Shown piece after piece: positions 7,827 to 16,477 of a stretch of 47,616 nt of DNA; within the stretch, counting starts at the first letter, position 1; the number at the start of each line of letters is the position of its first letter. The translations under genes and the position numbers were made by a program. Source of the DNA: Bacteroidales bacterium (GTDB lineage Bacteria > Bacteroidota > Bacteroidia > Bacteroidales > UBA932). The DNA lies in NCBI GenBank assembly GCA_017509685.1, contig JAFWPA010000046.1:1-47616 (forward strand), given 5' to 3'. The notes under the pieces were generated by a model. It did no database searches, had not been told where the DNA came from, and was given only the letters and a program-made list of their open reading frames with translations.

Positions 7827-8705
7827 ATGGCTAAGGTGCTGCGGGAGACACCGCCCATTACGGAAAAAGACTGCTTTTACATTGTAGAAAGGCACAAGAC
7901 GCAGTTCAATTACCCCATTCATTCGCACGCCGAGTATGAGTTGAACTTTGTGGAGAACGCTGGCGGTGTGCAGCGGATAGTGGGGGACAGCATCGAGGAA
8001 ATCGGCAATTACGATCTGGTGCTGGTCACCGGAGACGGCCTGGAACACGCCTGGCAGCAGGGTAACTGTTCCAGCCCGGATGTGCGTGAGATCACCATCC
8101 AGTTTTCCTCCGGTCTGCTGGACAGCCAGTTGCTGGCCCGCACCCAGTTCGCGTCTATCCAAAAGATGTTCGAGAGGGCCCGTCTGGGGGTGGCTTTCTC
8201 CATGGCGGCCATCCTCAAAGTGTACAATCTGCTCAACGGGCTTTCCTCCCAGAAAGACCGCTTCGAACAGTTCCTCACCATGCTCAGGATCCTATATGCT
8301 TTATCCCTGGACGAGAATTCTAAAACATTGGCTTCCAGTTCTTTCGCACAAAACGAGTCGGGGCGGGAAAGCCGTCGCGTAGCCAAGGTGAAGGAGTATA
8401 TCATGGCCCATTACTCAGAGGAACTGCGCCTGGAAGACCTGGCCGGGCTGGTGGGAATGGCCCCATCGGCCTTCAGCCGTTTCTTCAAGCAGCACACCAC
8501 CATAACGCTGTCCGACTACATCATCGATATCCGCCTGGGTGCGGCGGCCCGCATGCTGGTGGACACCACCACCGGCATCAGTGAAATATGCTATGCCTGC
8601 GGGTTCAACAACCTGTCCAATTTCAACCGCATCTTCAAGGCCCGCAAGGGGTATACGCCCCGCGATTTCCGGGCGCTGTTTACCAAGAACAGGGTCTACG
8701 TTTAG
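7827..8705 (+). CDS. AraC family transcriptional regulator
   Basis: The 292-residue cytoplasmic regulator has an N-terminal cupin-like sugar-sensing domain (SHAEYELNFVENAGG, then a run ending in GDGLEHAW) and a C-terminal double helix-turn-helix domain from about residue 190. The first helix-turn-helix reads LRLEDLAGLVGMAPSAFSRF. The second includes GISEICYACGFNNLSNF, followed by the signature KARKGYTPRDFR. It sits between the divergent GH36 gene and the first GH5 gene, at the head of the locus, and is the only regulator in it: there is no hybrid two-component sensor or SusR-like protein. It probably controls both directions in response to a manno-oligosaccharide (inference). The promoter carries an inverted repeat that suggests autoregulation. 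Confidence 0.92.
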   Translation: MAKVLRETPPITEKDCFYIVERHKTQFNYPIHSHAEYELNFVENAGGVQRIVGDSIEEIGNYDLVLVTGDGLEHAWQQGNCSSPDVREITIQFSSGLLDSQLLARTQFASIQKMFERARLGVAFSMAAILKVYNLLNGLSSQKDRFEQFLTMLRILYALSLDENSKTLASSSFAQNESGRESRRVAKVKEYIMAHYSEELRLEDLAGLVGMAPSAFSRFFKQHTTITLSDYIIDIRLGAAARMLVDTTTGISEICYACGFNNLSNFNRIFKARKGYTPRDFRALFTKNRVYV

Positions 8706-8719
8706 TACAATGTTAAGAA

Positions 8720-8726
8720 AGTATCA
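8720..8726. promoter_or_regulatory. candidate regulator half-site upstream of GH5 promoter
   Basis: AGTATCA here matches the arm of the inverted repeat at the araC promoter. The longer string AGTATCAGATTTAG is one base different from the reverse complement of 7810-7823. It lies about 20 bp upstream of the -33 element at 8746, a position suited to activation. Confidence 0.4.
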
Positions 8727-8745
8727 GATTTAGTTAATTTTTTAC

Positions 8746-8776
8746 TTTTGGCCCATGTGTTTAAAGTGTAATTTTG
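8746..8776 (+). promoter_or_regulatory. promoter of the mannan-utilisation operon
   Basis: TTTTG at 8746-8750, 18-nt spacer, TAATTTTG at 8769-8776. The spacer is a base short of the usual 19-21, which fits a promoter needing an activator. The predicted start is near 8782. It is followed by a chain of plus-strand genes with short gaps. Confidence 0.6.
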
Positions 8777-8805
8777 TACTGTAAATATATATGTCGGCCA
8801 ACATA

Positions 8806-10083
8806 ATGAAAAAAGCACTAAAACGAGCACTCGTCGCGTGTGTCGCGCTTGTTGCAATCGGTTGCTCCCAACCTTCCTCCTTAGTTTCCGTCCAAGACGG
8901 ACAATTCGTTCGTAACGGAAAGCCGTTTACGTATATCGGTACCAATTTCTGGTACGGTCCCATCCTGGCCTCCGAAGGCCGTGGCGGCAATTATCAAAGA
9001 CTCACCCAAGAACTGGATACCCTCAAGGCATTGGGCATCACCAACCTGCGTGTGCTGGTGGGCGGTGACGGGGCCGACGGCGTATTCTCCCGCGTGGAAC
9101 CCACCCTGCAAACCGCTCCCGGCGTTTACAACGACACCCTCCTGGTAGGCCTGGACCGCTTCCTGGTGGAACTGGGAAAACGGGATATGCAGGCCGTCCT
9201 GTTCCTGAACAACTCCTGGGAATGGAGCGGCGGCTATGGCCAGTACCTGGAATGGGCTACCGGCGAAAAGGCCCTCATCCCCCTCATCGACGGCTACTGG
9301 CCCTTCATGCAGCAGATGCGGAAGTTCCAGACCAGCAAGGAATCCCAGGAACTCTTCTACAATCATGTGAAGAACATCGTGGGCCGCACCAACAGCATCA
9401 CCGGTAAACCTTATAAGGAAGATCCCGCCATCTTCTCCTGGCAAATCGGCAACGAGCCCCGCTGCTTCTCCGACGACCCCGAAATCCGCGAGGGTTTCAT
9501 CGGCTGGCTCACGGAGACTGCCCGCATCATCAAGGACCTGGATCCCAACCACATGCTCTCTACCGGCAACGAGGGTTACATGGGCTGCGAGCAGGACTGG
9601 GACCTCCTGGAGCAAGTGAACCGCATCCCCGGCGTGGACTATATGACCATCCACATCTGGCCCTACAACTGGGGCTGGGCCGAAGAGAATGACCTGGAAG
9701 GTACGCTTCCCGGTTCCTTCGTCAAAACCCAGGAGTATCTGGAAACTCATGCCAGTTTTGCCAAGATGCTGGGTATGCCCATGGTGTGCGAGGAATTCGG
9801 TTTCCCGCGCGACGGTTTCGATCCCGCCCGCACGTCCACCACACGCGCGCGCGATGAATATTATAAGTATCTGTTCTCCCAGGTGGGCCCTTCCAGGAGC
9901 CTGCAGGGCGCCAACTTCTGGGGTTGGAGCGGCTTTGCCATCCCGCAGCACACCCAGTGGGAAACGGGAGATCCCTATACCGGAGACCCGGCGCAGGAAG
10001 CGCAGGGCCTCAACGGCGTTTACATTACGGACACTACGGTGGCCGTTATCCGTGAAGCAATCAACAATCTAAACCAATATTAA
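8806..10083 (+). CDS. GH5 (subfamily 7 type) beta-mannanase/mannosidase lipoprotein
   Basis: This 425-residue lipoprotein hydrolyses beta-1,4-mannosidic bonds. The start at 8806 gives a signal peptide ending in the lipobox VAIGC with cysteine 20; the ATG at 8791 only adds five residues. The mature part is one TIM barrel. Diagnostic features are GTNFWYG near the N-terminus, WQIGNEPR with the acid/base glutamate (about E217), HIWPYNWGW, and CEEFGFPRDG with the nucleophile (about E330). These match the GH5_7 group of mannan-active enzymes. It lacks a BACON or other binding module, unlike the later GH26 and GH5 proteins, and may act on oligosaccharides in the periplasm or at the cell surface. It is the first gene of the operon, with its own promoter and an upstream regulator half-site. 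Confidence 0.9.
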   Translation: MKKALKRALVACVALVAIGCSQPSSLVSVQDGQFVRNGKPFTYIGTNFWYGPILASEGRGGNYQRLTQELDTLKALGITNLRVLVGGDGADGVFSRVEPTLQTAPGVYNDTLLVGLDRFLVELGKRDMQAVLFLNNSWEWSGGYGQYLEWATGEKALIPLIDGYWPFMQQMRKFQTSKESQELFYNHVKNIVGRTNSITGKPYKEDPAIFSWQIGNEPRCFSDDPEIREGFIGWLTETARIIKDLDPNHMLSTGNEGYMGCEQDWDLLEQVNRIPGVDYMTIHIWPYNWGWAEENDLEGTLPGSFVKTQEYLETHASFAKMLGMPMVCEEFGFPRDGFDPARTSTTRARDEYYKYLFSQVGPSRSLQGANFWGWSGFAIPQHTQWETGDPYTGDPAQEAQGLNGVYITDTTVAVIREAINNLNQY

Positions 10084-10106
10084 TCATTAACCCTAAAAAC
10101 AGTAGC

Positions 10107-13100
10107 ATGAAACAAAAATTTGTGACCTTCATGCTGGCAATCCTTGCCACCACGGCCCTGTTCGCACAGAACAAGACCGTTACCGGTGTCGTCACCGACG
10201 ATATCGGCCCGGCAATCGGAGTCAGTGTCATGGAGAAGGGCACCCAGAACGGTGCCATCACAGATCTGGATGGTAAGTACACGATTTCTGTGCCTCAGGG
10301 TGCAACGCTCGTGTTCTCCTCCATCGGCTATGCAACCCAGGAGATCGTTGTGGGCAGCCAGTCTGTCATCAACGTGAAACTCTCCGAAGATACCGAATTC
10401 CTGGACGAGGTAGTCGTCGTGGGTTACGGTACCATGAAGAAGAGTGACCTTGCCGGCGCTTCCGTCTCCATGAAGGAAGATGCCATCAAGGGCTCCATCA
10501 TCACCAACATCGACCAGTCCCTGCAGGGACGTGCAGCCGGTGTTACCGCCGTTCAGACCTCCGGTGCTCCGGGCTCCAGCTCCAGCATCCGCGTGCGTGG
10601 TCAAGCCACCATCAATGCCAACGCCGAACCGCTGTACGTGATCGACGGTGTCATCATGCAGGGTGGCGGTTCCTCCGGTGCCGATTTCGGTCTGGGTGAC
10701 GCCCTGGGTAACGGTGCCGTTTCCACGGTCTCTCCGCTGTCCACCATCAACCCCTCCGATATCGTGAGCATGGAGATCCTGAAGGATGCATCCGCCACCG
10801 CCATCTACGGTGCCCAGGGTGCTAACGGTGTTGTGCTCATCACCACCAAGCGCGGTAAGAGCGGCGACGCCAAGTTCTCCTATGACGGTATGTTCGCCGT
10901 TCAGCGCCAGACCAAGCGTATCGGCCTGCTGAACCTGCGTGAGTTCGCAGAATACTACAATGAACTGGCCGCAGTGGGCATGGTCTCCGCCAACGATTAC
11001 TATTCCGATCCCTCTATCCTTGGTAAGGGTACCAACTGGCAGGACGCCATCTTCCGTACGGCCCTCCAGCACCAGCACCAGGTGAGTGCCCAGGGTGGTA
11101 ACGAGAAAGTGCAGTACTATGTGTCCGGTTCCTATATGGACCAGCAGGGTACCATCATCGGCTCCGACTTCAAGCGTTTCGGCGCACGCGCCAACCTGGA
11201 CGCCAACCTCAAGGACTGGTGGAAGATCGGCCTCAGCGTGGCCTACTCCAACACCAATGAGAACATGAAGCTGGCCGACTCCGACGAAGGTATCATCGGC
11301 TACTCCCTCACTTCGCTGCCCAGCGCCCCTATCTACGACCAGGACGGCAACTACTACAGCATTTCCATGAAGAACTATTCCATCATCAACCCGGTGGCCA
11401 TGGCTATGCTGGAGAAGATTAACCTCAAACGTCAGAAACTCAACGGTAACATCTTCTCCGATATGACTTTCCCGTTCCTGAAAGACCTTGTCTGGCACGC
11501 CGAATTCGACTATGACCTGTCCTATTCCGCCGCCGAGACCTTCAACCCGTCCGTGAGCCTGGGTTCCTACCAGCGCGCCGCCAACGAGGTTCGCGAGCAG
11601 AAGAACAACTCCATTTATTGGGCTGTCAAGAACTATCTCACCTACAGCAAGACCTTCGGCAAGCACAGCATCACCGCCATGGTGGGTCAGGAAGCCTGGG
11701 AAAGCCGCTGGGACTACATGAGCGTGTTCAACACCGCCCTCCCGTCCAACGACGTGGTGAACCCTTACCTGGGTACCGGTACTCCTACCATCGGTTACGG
11801 TTACGGTTCCTCCGCCATGGCCTCCTTCTTCACCCGTGAGACCTACAACTTCGACAACCGTTATATCGCCACCTATACTTTCCGTTACGACGGTTCCTCC
11901 AACTTCGGTCCCAACAAGCGTTGGGCTCCGTTCCACTCCTTCGCACTGGCCTGGCGCTTCACCAACGAGAAATTCATGAAGGGTGCCAAGGACGTGCTCA
12001 ACGACGGTAAACTCCGCTTCGGCTGGGGCCAGACCGGTAACTCCGGCATCGGCTCTTACAAGTGGGGTACTTCCATGACCAAGGTGGCCACCGGTCTGGG
12101 TACCGGCTACCGCCAGAGCAACCTGCCCAACCCCAACATCATGTGGGAGAAACAGGAACAGTTCAACGTAGGTCTGGACCTGAGCTTCTTCAACAACCGC
12201 CTGTCTCTGGTGGCCGAATGGTACGACAAGCGTTCCAACGACATGCTGATGCCGCTGCAGCTGCCCTCCTATATGGGTACGCAGGGTAACGGTTCTTCCG
12301 CCCTGGCCGCTCCTTGGGGCAACTACGGTACCATTGACAACACCGGTTTCGAGTTCACCCTCACCGCTCATCCTGTAGAGACCAAGAACTTCCACTGGAT
12401 GACCGAAGGCCAGATTTCCTTCAACAAGAACAAGCTGGTGGCCCTGGCCGGTACGGCTTCCGCCGCCATCGTGGGTTACGGCCAGTGGAACGACGTTGTT
12501 ACCGTTTCCAACGTGGGCGAATCTCTCTACAGCTTCTACGGCTATGTGACCGACGGTATCTACCAGAGCATCGAAGAGGTGATGGCCGGCCCTGTGCAGG
12601 GTGACGGCATGCCGCATACGATTGATGCCGATGGCGTCTGGCACGCCTCCACCAACACCGCCGATTACAACCAGTACAACACCACCTGGATTGGTGATAT
12701 CCGCTACAAGGACCTGAACGGCGACGGCCACATCACCGAGGCCGACCGCACCAACATCGGCTCCCCGATGCCCAAGTTCACCTTCGGTTGGACCAACACC
12801 TTCACCTATAAGAACTGGGATCTGACCATCTTCCTCAACGGTTCCTACGGCAACAAGGTTCTCAACTACCTGAACATGCGCGTGGGCAACATGAAGAGCG
12901 CCTGGTCCAACCAGCCCACCAGCGTTCTCGAACGCTCCAAGCTGGTTGCCATCGACCCCGACAAGACCTACGACGGCACCAACAACGTATGGAACTGGTA
13001 CGAGGATCCCACCAACGTGACCATCGCCAACCCCACTTCCAAGCTGCCTCGTGCAACCACCGGTGACCCCAACGACAACGACCGCCTGAGCGACCGTTAC

Positions 13101-13355
13101 ATCGAGGATGGTTCTTATCTTCGTATCAAGAACATCACCCTGGGTTACACCTTCCCCAAGAAGGCCCTGGAGAAGTCGAAGATCGATAACCTGCGCATCC
13201 AGGTGAACATCCAGAACCTGCTCACCTTCACCAAGTACACCGGCTACGATCCCGAAATCGGTGCCAGTACCGCTTCTGTCAACGTGATGGGCCTGGATAA
13301 CGGCCGTTATCCTTCTCCCACCGTCTATTCTCTCGGTGTTAACATTACATTCTAA
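10107..13355 (+). CDS. SusC-family TonB-dependent oligosaccharide transporter
   Basis: The 1082-residue outer-membrane protein is the barrel of a SusC/SusD import complex. After a signal peptide (MKQKFVTFMLAILATTALFAQ) comes a carboxypeptidase-regulatory-like domain (about 22-95, with GVVTDDIG and GKYTISVPQGATL). The SusC signature DEVVVVGYG follows near residue 100, then a plug domain (LQGRAAGV, IRVRGQATINANAEPLYVIDGV) and a beta-barrel to the terminal aromatic residue (GVNITF). The gene follows GH5 by 23 nt and precedes susD by 18 nt, with an unusually good GGGAGG ribosome-binding sequence before susD. The substrate is inferred to be manno-oligosaccharide from the neighbours. Confidence 0.96.
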   Translation: MKQKFVTFMLAILATTALFAQNKTVTGVVTDDIGPAIGVSVMEKGTQNGAITDLDGKYTISVPQGATLVFSSIGYATQEIVVGSQSVINVKLSEDTEFLDEVVVVGYGTMKKSDLAGASVSMKEDAIKGSIITNIDQSLQGRAAGVTAVQTSGAPGSSSSIRVRGQATINANAEPLYVIDGVIMQGGGSSGADFGLGDALGNGAVSTVSPLSTINPSDIVSMEILKDASATAIYGAQGANGVVLITTKRGKSGDAKFSYDGMFAVQRQTKRIGLLNLREFAEYYNELAAVGMVSANDYYSDPSILGKGTNWQDAIFRTALQHQHQVSAQGGNEKVQYYVSGSYMDQQGTIIGSDFKRFGARANLDANLKDWWKIGLSVAYSNTNENMKLADSDEGIIGYSLTSLPSAPIYDQDGNYYSISMKNYSIINPVAMAMLEKINLKRQKLNGNIFSDMTFPFLKDLVWHAEFDYDLSYSAAETFNPSVSLGSYQRAANEVREQKNNSIYWAVKNYLTYSKTFGKHSITAMVGQEAWESRWDYMSVFNTALPSNDVVNPYLGTGTPTIGYGYGSSAMASFFTRETYNFDNRYIATYTFRYDGSSNFGPNKRWAPFHSFALAWRFTNEKFMKGAKDVLNDGKLRFGWGQTGNSGIGSYKWGTSMTKVATGLGTGYRQSNLPNPNIMWEKQEQFNVGLDLSFFNNRLSLVAEWYDKRSNDMLMPLQLPSYMGTQGNGSSALAAPWGNYGTIDNTGFEFTLTAHPVETKNFHWMTEGQISFNKNKLVALAGTASAAIVGYGQWNDVVTVSNVGESLYSFYGYVTDGIYQSIEEVMAGPVQGDGMPHTIDADGVWHASTNTADYNQYNTTWIGDIRYKDLNGDGHITEADRTNIGSPMPKFTFGWTNTFTYKNWDLTIFLNGSYGNKVLNYLNMRVGNMKSAWSNQPTSVLERSKLVAIDPDKTYDGTNNVWNWYEDPTNVTIANPTSKLPRATTGDPNDNDRLSDRYIEDGSYLRIKNITLGYTFPKKALEKSKIDNLRIQVNIQNLLTFTKYTGYDPEIGASTASVNVMGLDNGRYPSPTVYSLGVNITF

Positions 13356-13373
13356 TCAAGGGAGGATACGAAT

Positions 13374-15122
13374 ATGAAAAATGTATTGAAATATATGGCT
13401 CTTTCCCTGGTTGTTGTGCTCTCTGCCGCTTCCTGCGATAAATTCCTGGACCGTCCGGCCGAAGACAGCTACAACTCCCAGAACTTCTACCAGGATGCCA
13501 ACCAGTGCATCCAGGGTGTGAATTACCTGTACAACTCTCCCTGGTACGATGTGATCCGCGGTTTCTACCGCGTGGGCGAGTGCTTCTCCGGTAACTACTA
13601 TATGGGTTCCAGCCCGTATCTGCAGTTCACCATCAACGGCTCCGACGACACCCTGCGTGACATGTCCTCCTCCCTGTGGGCTGTGAATGCCAACGCTATC
13701 ACGGTGTACAACCGCCTGAAACAGTGCACCGGCATTGACCAGGCCGTGCTGAACATGTGCATGGGCGAAGCCCTCACCTGGAAGGCGTTTGCCTATTTCT
13801 TCCTGGTGCGCAGCTTCGGTGAAGTGCCCATCATCCACGACATGAGCGACATGATTGCCTCCGGTGATTACAACAGTGTGTACAAGGCTCCCAAGGAGGA
13901 TATCTACAACTACATTGTGATGCTCCTGGACCACGCTATGACCCTCCTGCCCAAGAAGGTGGCCAACAAGGACGGCCGCATCGATTATTACAGCGCCGAG
14001 GCCCTTCTGGCCAAGGTTTATCTGCAGAAAGCCGGCGTTACCGGTAAGCTCAACCAGGAAGACCTGGACATGGCCGCCCGCTATGCCAAGGACGTGATTG
14101 AGAATTCCGGCCGTCAGCTGTTGGAGGTCTATTCCGACAACTTCCGCATGGAGAACAACAAGAACCTGGAGGCCCTTATCTCCTGGCACTGGGACGCTTC
14201 GGCTCAGCCCTGGACCGCCCAAAACTCCTTCCAGAGTGACCTTGGCATGAACGGCTTCGACGAGTTCGGTGACTGCTGGGGCCAGTGGAACGGTCCTTCC
14301 ATCGCCCTGGCCGACCAGTTCGGCGTGAGCGCCCTGCAGGATCCTTCCCAGCGCAGTGACGTAGATACCCGCCGCAAGGCTACCATGATGATGGCCGGCG
14401 ATACCTACGACTACTTCTGGACCACCAACGGTGGCTTCGACTACCTCCGTTTCTTCTACGACGAGGATTACGGCCCGTCCGGCACCGGCAACGCCTCTGA
14501 CAAGAGCATGAACAGCCCCACCGGCACCGGTTGCGTGAAGTTCCTCTATGGTGATGGCAACGACCACATGGCAGCCCTGGGTGTGAGCGCCGGCCGTATG
14601 GCTTATGGCCTCTCCACCCACATCCTGCGCCTGGCCGATGTGTACCTCATCTACTGCGAAGCCAAGCTCAACGGCCCCGGCACCAGCACCACGGACGCTT
14701 TCGCCCTCCAGTGCTACAACGCCATCCGCAACCGCGCCATCCCCGGCGCCACCAGCGCAAAGACCTCCATTACCTTCGAGGAAGTGTTCAAGGAGCGTAA
14801 CCTGGAACTGGCCCTGGAAGGCGACCGCTGGTATGACTATGTGCGCGTGGGTTATTACAATGCCGACTTCGCCGTGGCCGATATCCAGGCCCAGCGCCGC
14901 AATTCCTACGGTGACGGTCTGAACGCCGCTTACAAGGCTTACTACGAGAATGGCAGCTGGGATACTTCGGCCGTCTCTTACAATACGGACGAGTTCTCTC
15001 CCACCGCCGACGCCATCAAGGCCAAGCTGGCCGCCATGCCTTTCCCTTCCGAGGATGTGGTTTACAACCCCAACCTGGAACAGCCGGCCCAGCCGTTTGA
15101 CCTTTCCACCATTCAGTTCTAA
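13374..15122 (+). CDS. SusD/RagB-family glycan-binding lipoprotein
   Basis: The 582-residue lipoprotein (lipobox in LSAASC, then DKFLDRPAED) caps the SusC barrel at the cell surface and delivers oligosaccharides. Family features are the N-terminal Tyr/Asn-rich stretch (YNSQNFYQDANQCIQGVNYLY), TPR-like helical pairs, the segment YYSAEALLAKVYL, and the closing RNLELALEGDRWYDYVR that is typical of SusD proteins. It immediately follows susC. The gene context suggests beta-mannan or glucomannan as ligand; specificity cannot be read from sequence. Confidence 0.95.
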   Translation: MKNVLKYMALSLVVVLSAASCDKFLDRPAEDSYNSQNFYQDANQCIQGVNYLYNSPWYDVIRGFYRVGECFSGNYYMGSSPYLQFTINGSDDTLRDMSSSLWAVNANAITVYNRLKQCTGIDQAVLNMCMGEALTWKAFAYFFLVRSFGEVPIIHDMSDMIASGDYNSVYKAPKEDIYNYIVMLLDHAMTLLPKKVANKDGRIDYYSAEALLAKVYLQKAGVTGKLNQEDLDMAARYAKDVIENSGRQLLEVYSDNFRMENNKNLEALISWHWDASAQPWTAQNSFQSDLGMNGFDEFGDCWGQWNGPSIALADQFGVSALQDPSQRSDVDTRRKATMMMAGDTYDYFWTTNGGFDYLRFFYDEDYGPSGTGNASDKSMNSPTGTGCVKFLYGDGNDHMAALGVSAGRMAYGLSTHILRLADVYLIYCEAKLNGPGTSTTDAFALQCYNAIRNRAIPGATSAKTSITFEEVFKERNLELALEGDRWYDYVRVGYYNADFAVADIQAQRRNSYGDGLNAAYKAYYENGSWDTSAVSYNTDEFSPTADAIKAKLAAMPFPSEDVVYNPNLEQPAQPFDLSTIQF

Positions 15123-15140
15123 TCCTTAACACAGCAAGCA

Positions 15141-16466
15141 ATGAAAAAGATCATTACCAAGATAAGCATCTATGCAGTGGCTGCCCTCAGCGCCGCCGTC
15201 TGCTTCACTGCGTGCCAGGATGAACCGGACCGTTTCCGTCTGGCCGACGGCAAACCCACGGTGTACTATGTACGTCCCGTGAAAGCCTCCGCCAAGGATT
15301 CCCTGCTCACCAGCGCCTATATGGGCAACAGCATCTGCCTGGTGGGTGAAAACCTCCGCAGTGTATACAAGCTCCTGTTCAACGACCAGGCAGCTACCCT
15401 CAATAACAGTTACATCACCGACAACACCCTGCTGGTAGACGTTCCCAACGAGATTCCCGGCGAGGTTTCCAACCTGATGTACCTCATCACCAAGAATGCC
15501 GACACCGTGAAGGTGGACTTCCAGGTGCTGGTTCCCGGCCCCTCCATTACGGGCATGAAGAACGAGCACGCCGCTGCCGGTACCGTCTCTGTCCTGAACG
15601 GTGACTACTTTGTGGACGACCCCAACGTTCCCCTGCAGGTGTTCGTGGGTGACAAGGAAGCCCTCATCAAGGACTTCTCCAAGGGCGCTATCACCTTTGT
15701 GGTTCCCGAAGACGCTGTGGAGAACACGCCCCTGAAGGTGAAGACCATCTACGGCGAGGCCCAGTCCGGCTTCTACTGGATGGACACCCGCGGCATGCTC
15801 TTCAACTTCGATACCGATCCCCATCCGGGTAACCACGGCTGGCACGCCCAGGTCATCGAGACCGACGAAACAGCCCTGGACGGCAACTTCCTGCGCCTGG
15901 GTGGCACCGATGTCACCATGGACGCGGACGGCGGCTGGGATGACGGCCACTTCTCCTTCGAGTACTGGCCCGGTGACTGGACCGATCCCATCAGCTACAA
16001 CGACAGCCCGCTCCTCACCGATTACGCCGACTTCTCCGACTGGAAGAACATGTCCCTGAAGTTCGAACTGTTCGTTCCCTCTGCCAATCCCTGGATGGCT
16101 GGCTCCATGCAGCTCATTGTGGGCGGCGTGGACAAGATCAGCGGTTCGGGTGCAGGCGTGGATATCTACGGCAACACCTGCGCTGGTGCCAACAACACCT
16201 ACTTCAACGGAACCTCGCTGCCTCGCGGCCTGTATACCCCTTGGGTAAGTACCGGCTCCTTTGACACCGGTGACGAATGGATTACGGTAACCGTACCTTA
16301 TTCCAACTTCCTCTATGGCTCCGACGGCACCGTCGCTACGGGTCCCGCCCTTACGGCGGATGACTTCACCTCCCTGCTCATCTTCGTATGGAGCGGTGGT
16401 AACAAGGGTACCGAGTGCAACCCGGTCATCAAGATTGACAACATCCGTGCTGTCCCCAATAAATAA
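15141..16466 (+). CDS. surface glycan-binding lipoprotein, SGBP-B type
   Basis: The 441-residue lipoprotein (lipobox VCFTAC) occupies the SusE position directly after susD. The first half contains Ig-like/IPT-type beta domains (about residues 35-210). The second half, from about 225 on, resembles the C-terminal glycan-binding domain of Bacteroides SGBP-B proteins. It is rich in aromatic residues (NHGWHAQVIE, FSFEYWPGDW, NNTYFNGTSLPRGLYTPW) and ends with FVWSGGNKGTECNPVIKIDNIRAVP. Such proteins are displayed on the outer surface and hold polysaccharide near the SusCD complex. The gene lies 18 nt after susD and abuts the next binding-protein gene. Confidence 0.85.
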   Translation: MKKIITKISIYAVAALSAAVCFTACQDEPDRFRLADGKPTVYYVRPVKASAKDSLLTSAYMGNSICLVGENLRSVYKLLFNDQAATLNNSYITDNTLLVDVPNEIPGEVSNLMYLITKNADTVKVDFQVLVPGPSITGMKNEHAAAGTVSVLNGDYFVDDPNVPLQVFVGDKEALIKDFSKGAITFVVPEDAVENTPLKVKTIYGEAQSGFYWMDTRGMLFNFDTDPHPGNHGWHAQVIETDETALDGNFLRLGGTDVTMDADGGWDDGHFSFEYWPGDWTDPISYNDSPLLTDYADFSDWKNMSLKFELFVPSANPWMAGSMQLIVGGVDKISGSGAGVDIYGNTCAGANNTYFNGTSLPRGLYTPWVSTGSFDTGDEWITVTVPYSNFLYGSDGTVATGPALTADDFTSLLIFVWSGGNKGTECNPVIKIDNIRAVPNK

Positions 16467-16477
16467 TGTATAGGCTT

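Noticed and set aside
10080-12731. A long open frame of about 880 codons on the minus strand opposite susC; similar ones lie opposite 16313-20182 and 25811-29209.
   Set aside because: They mirror strongly GC-biased third positions of the real plus-strand genes. Their translations are rich in His, Val, Gly and Gln with no domain signature, and the plus-strand genes are unambiguous.
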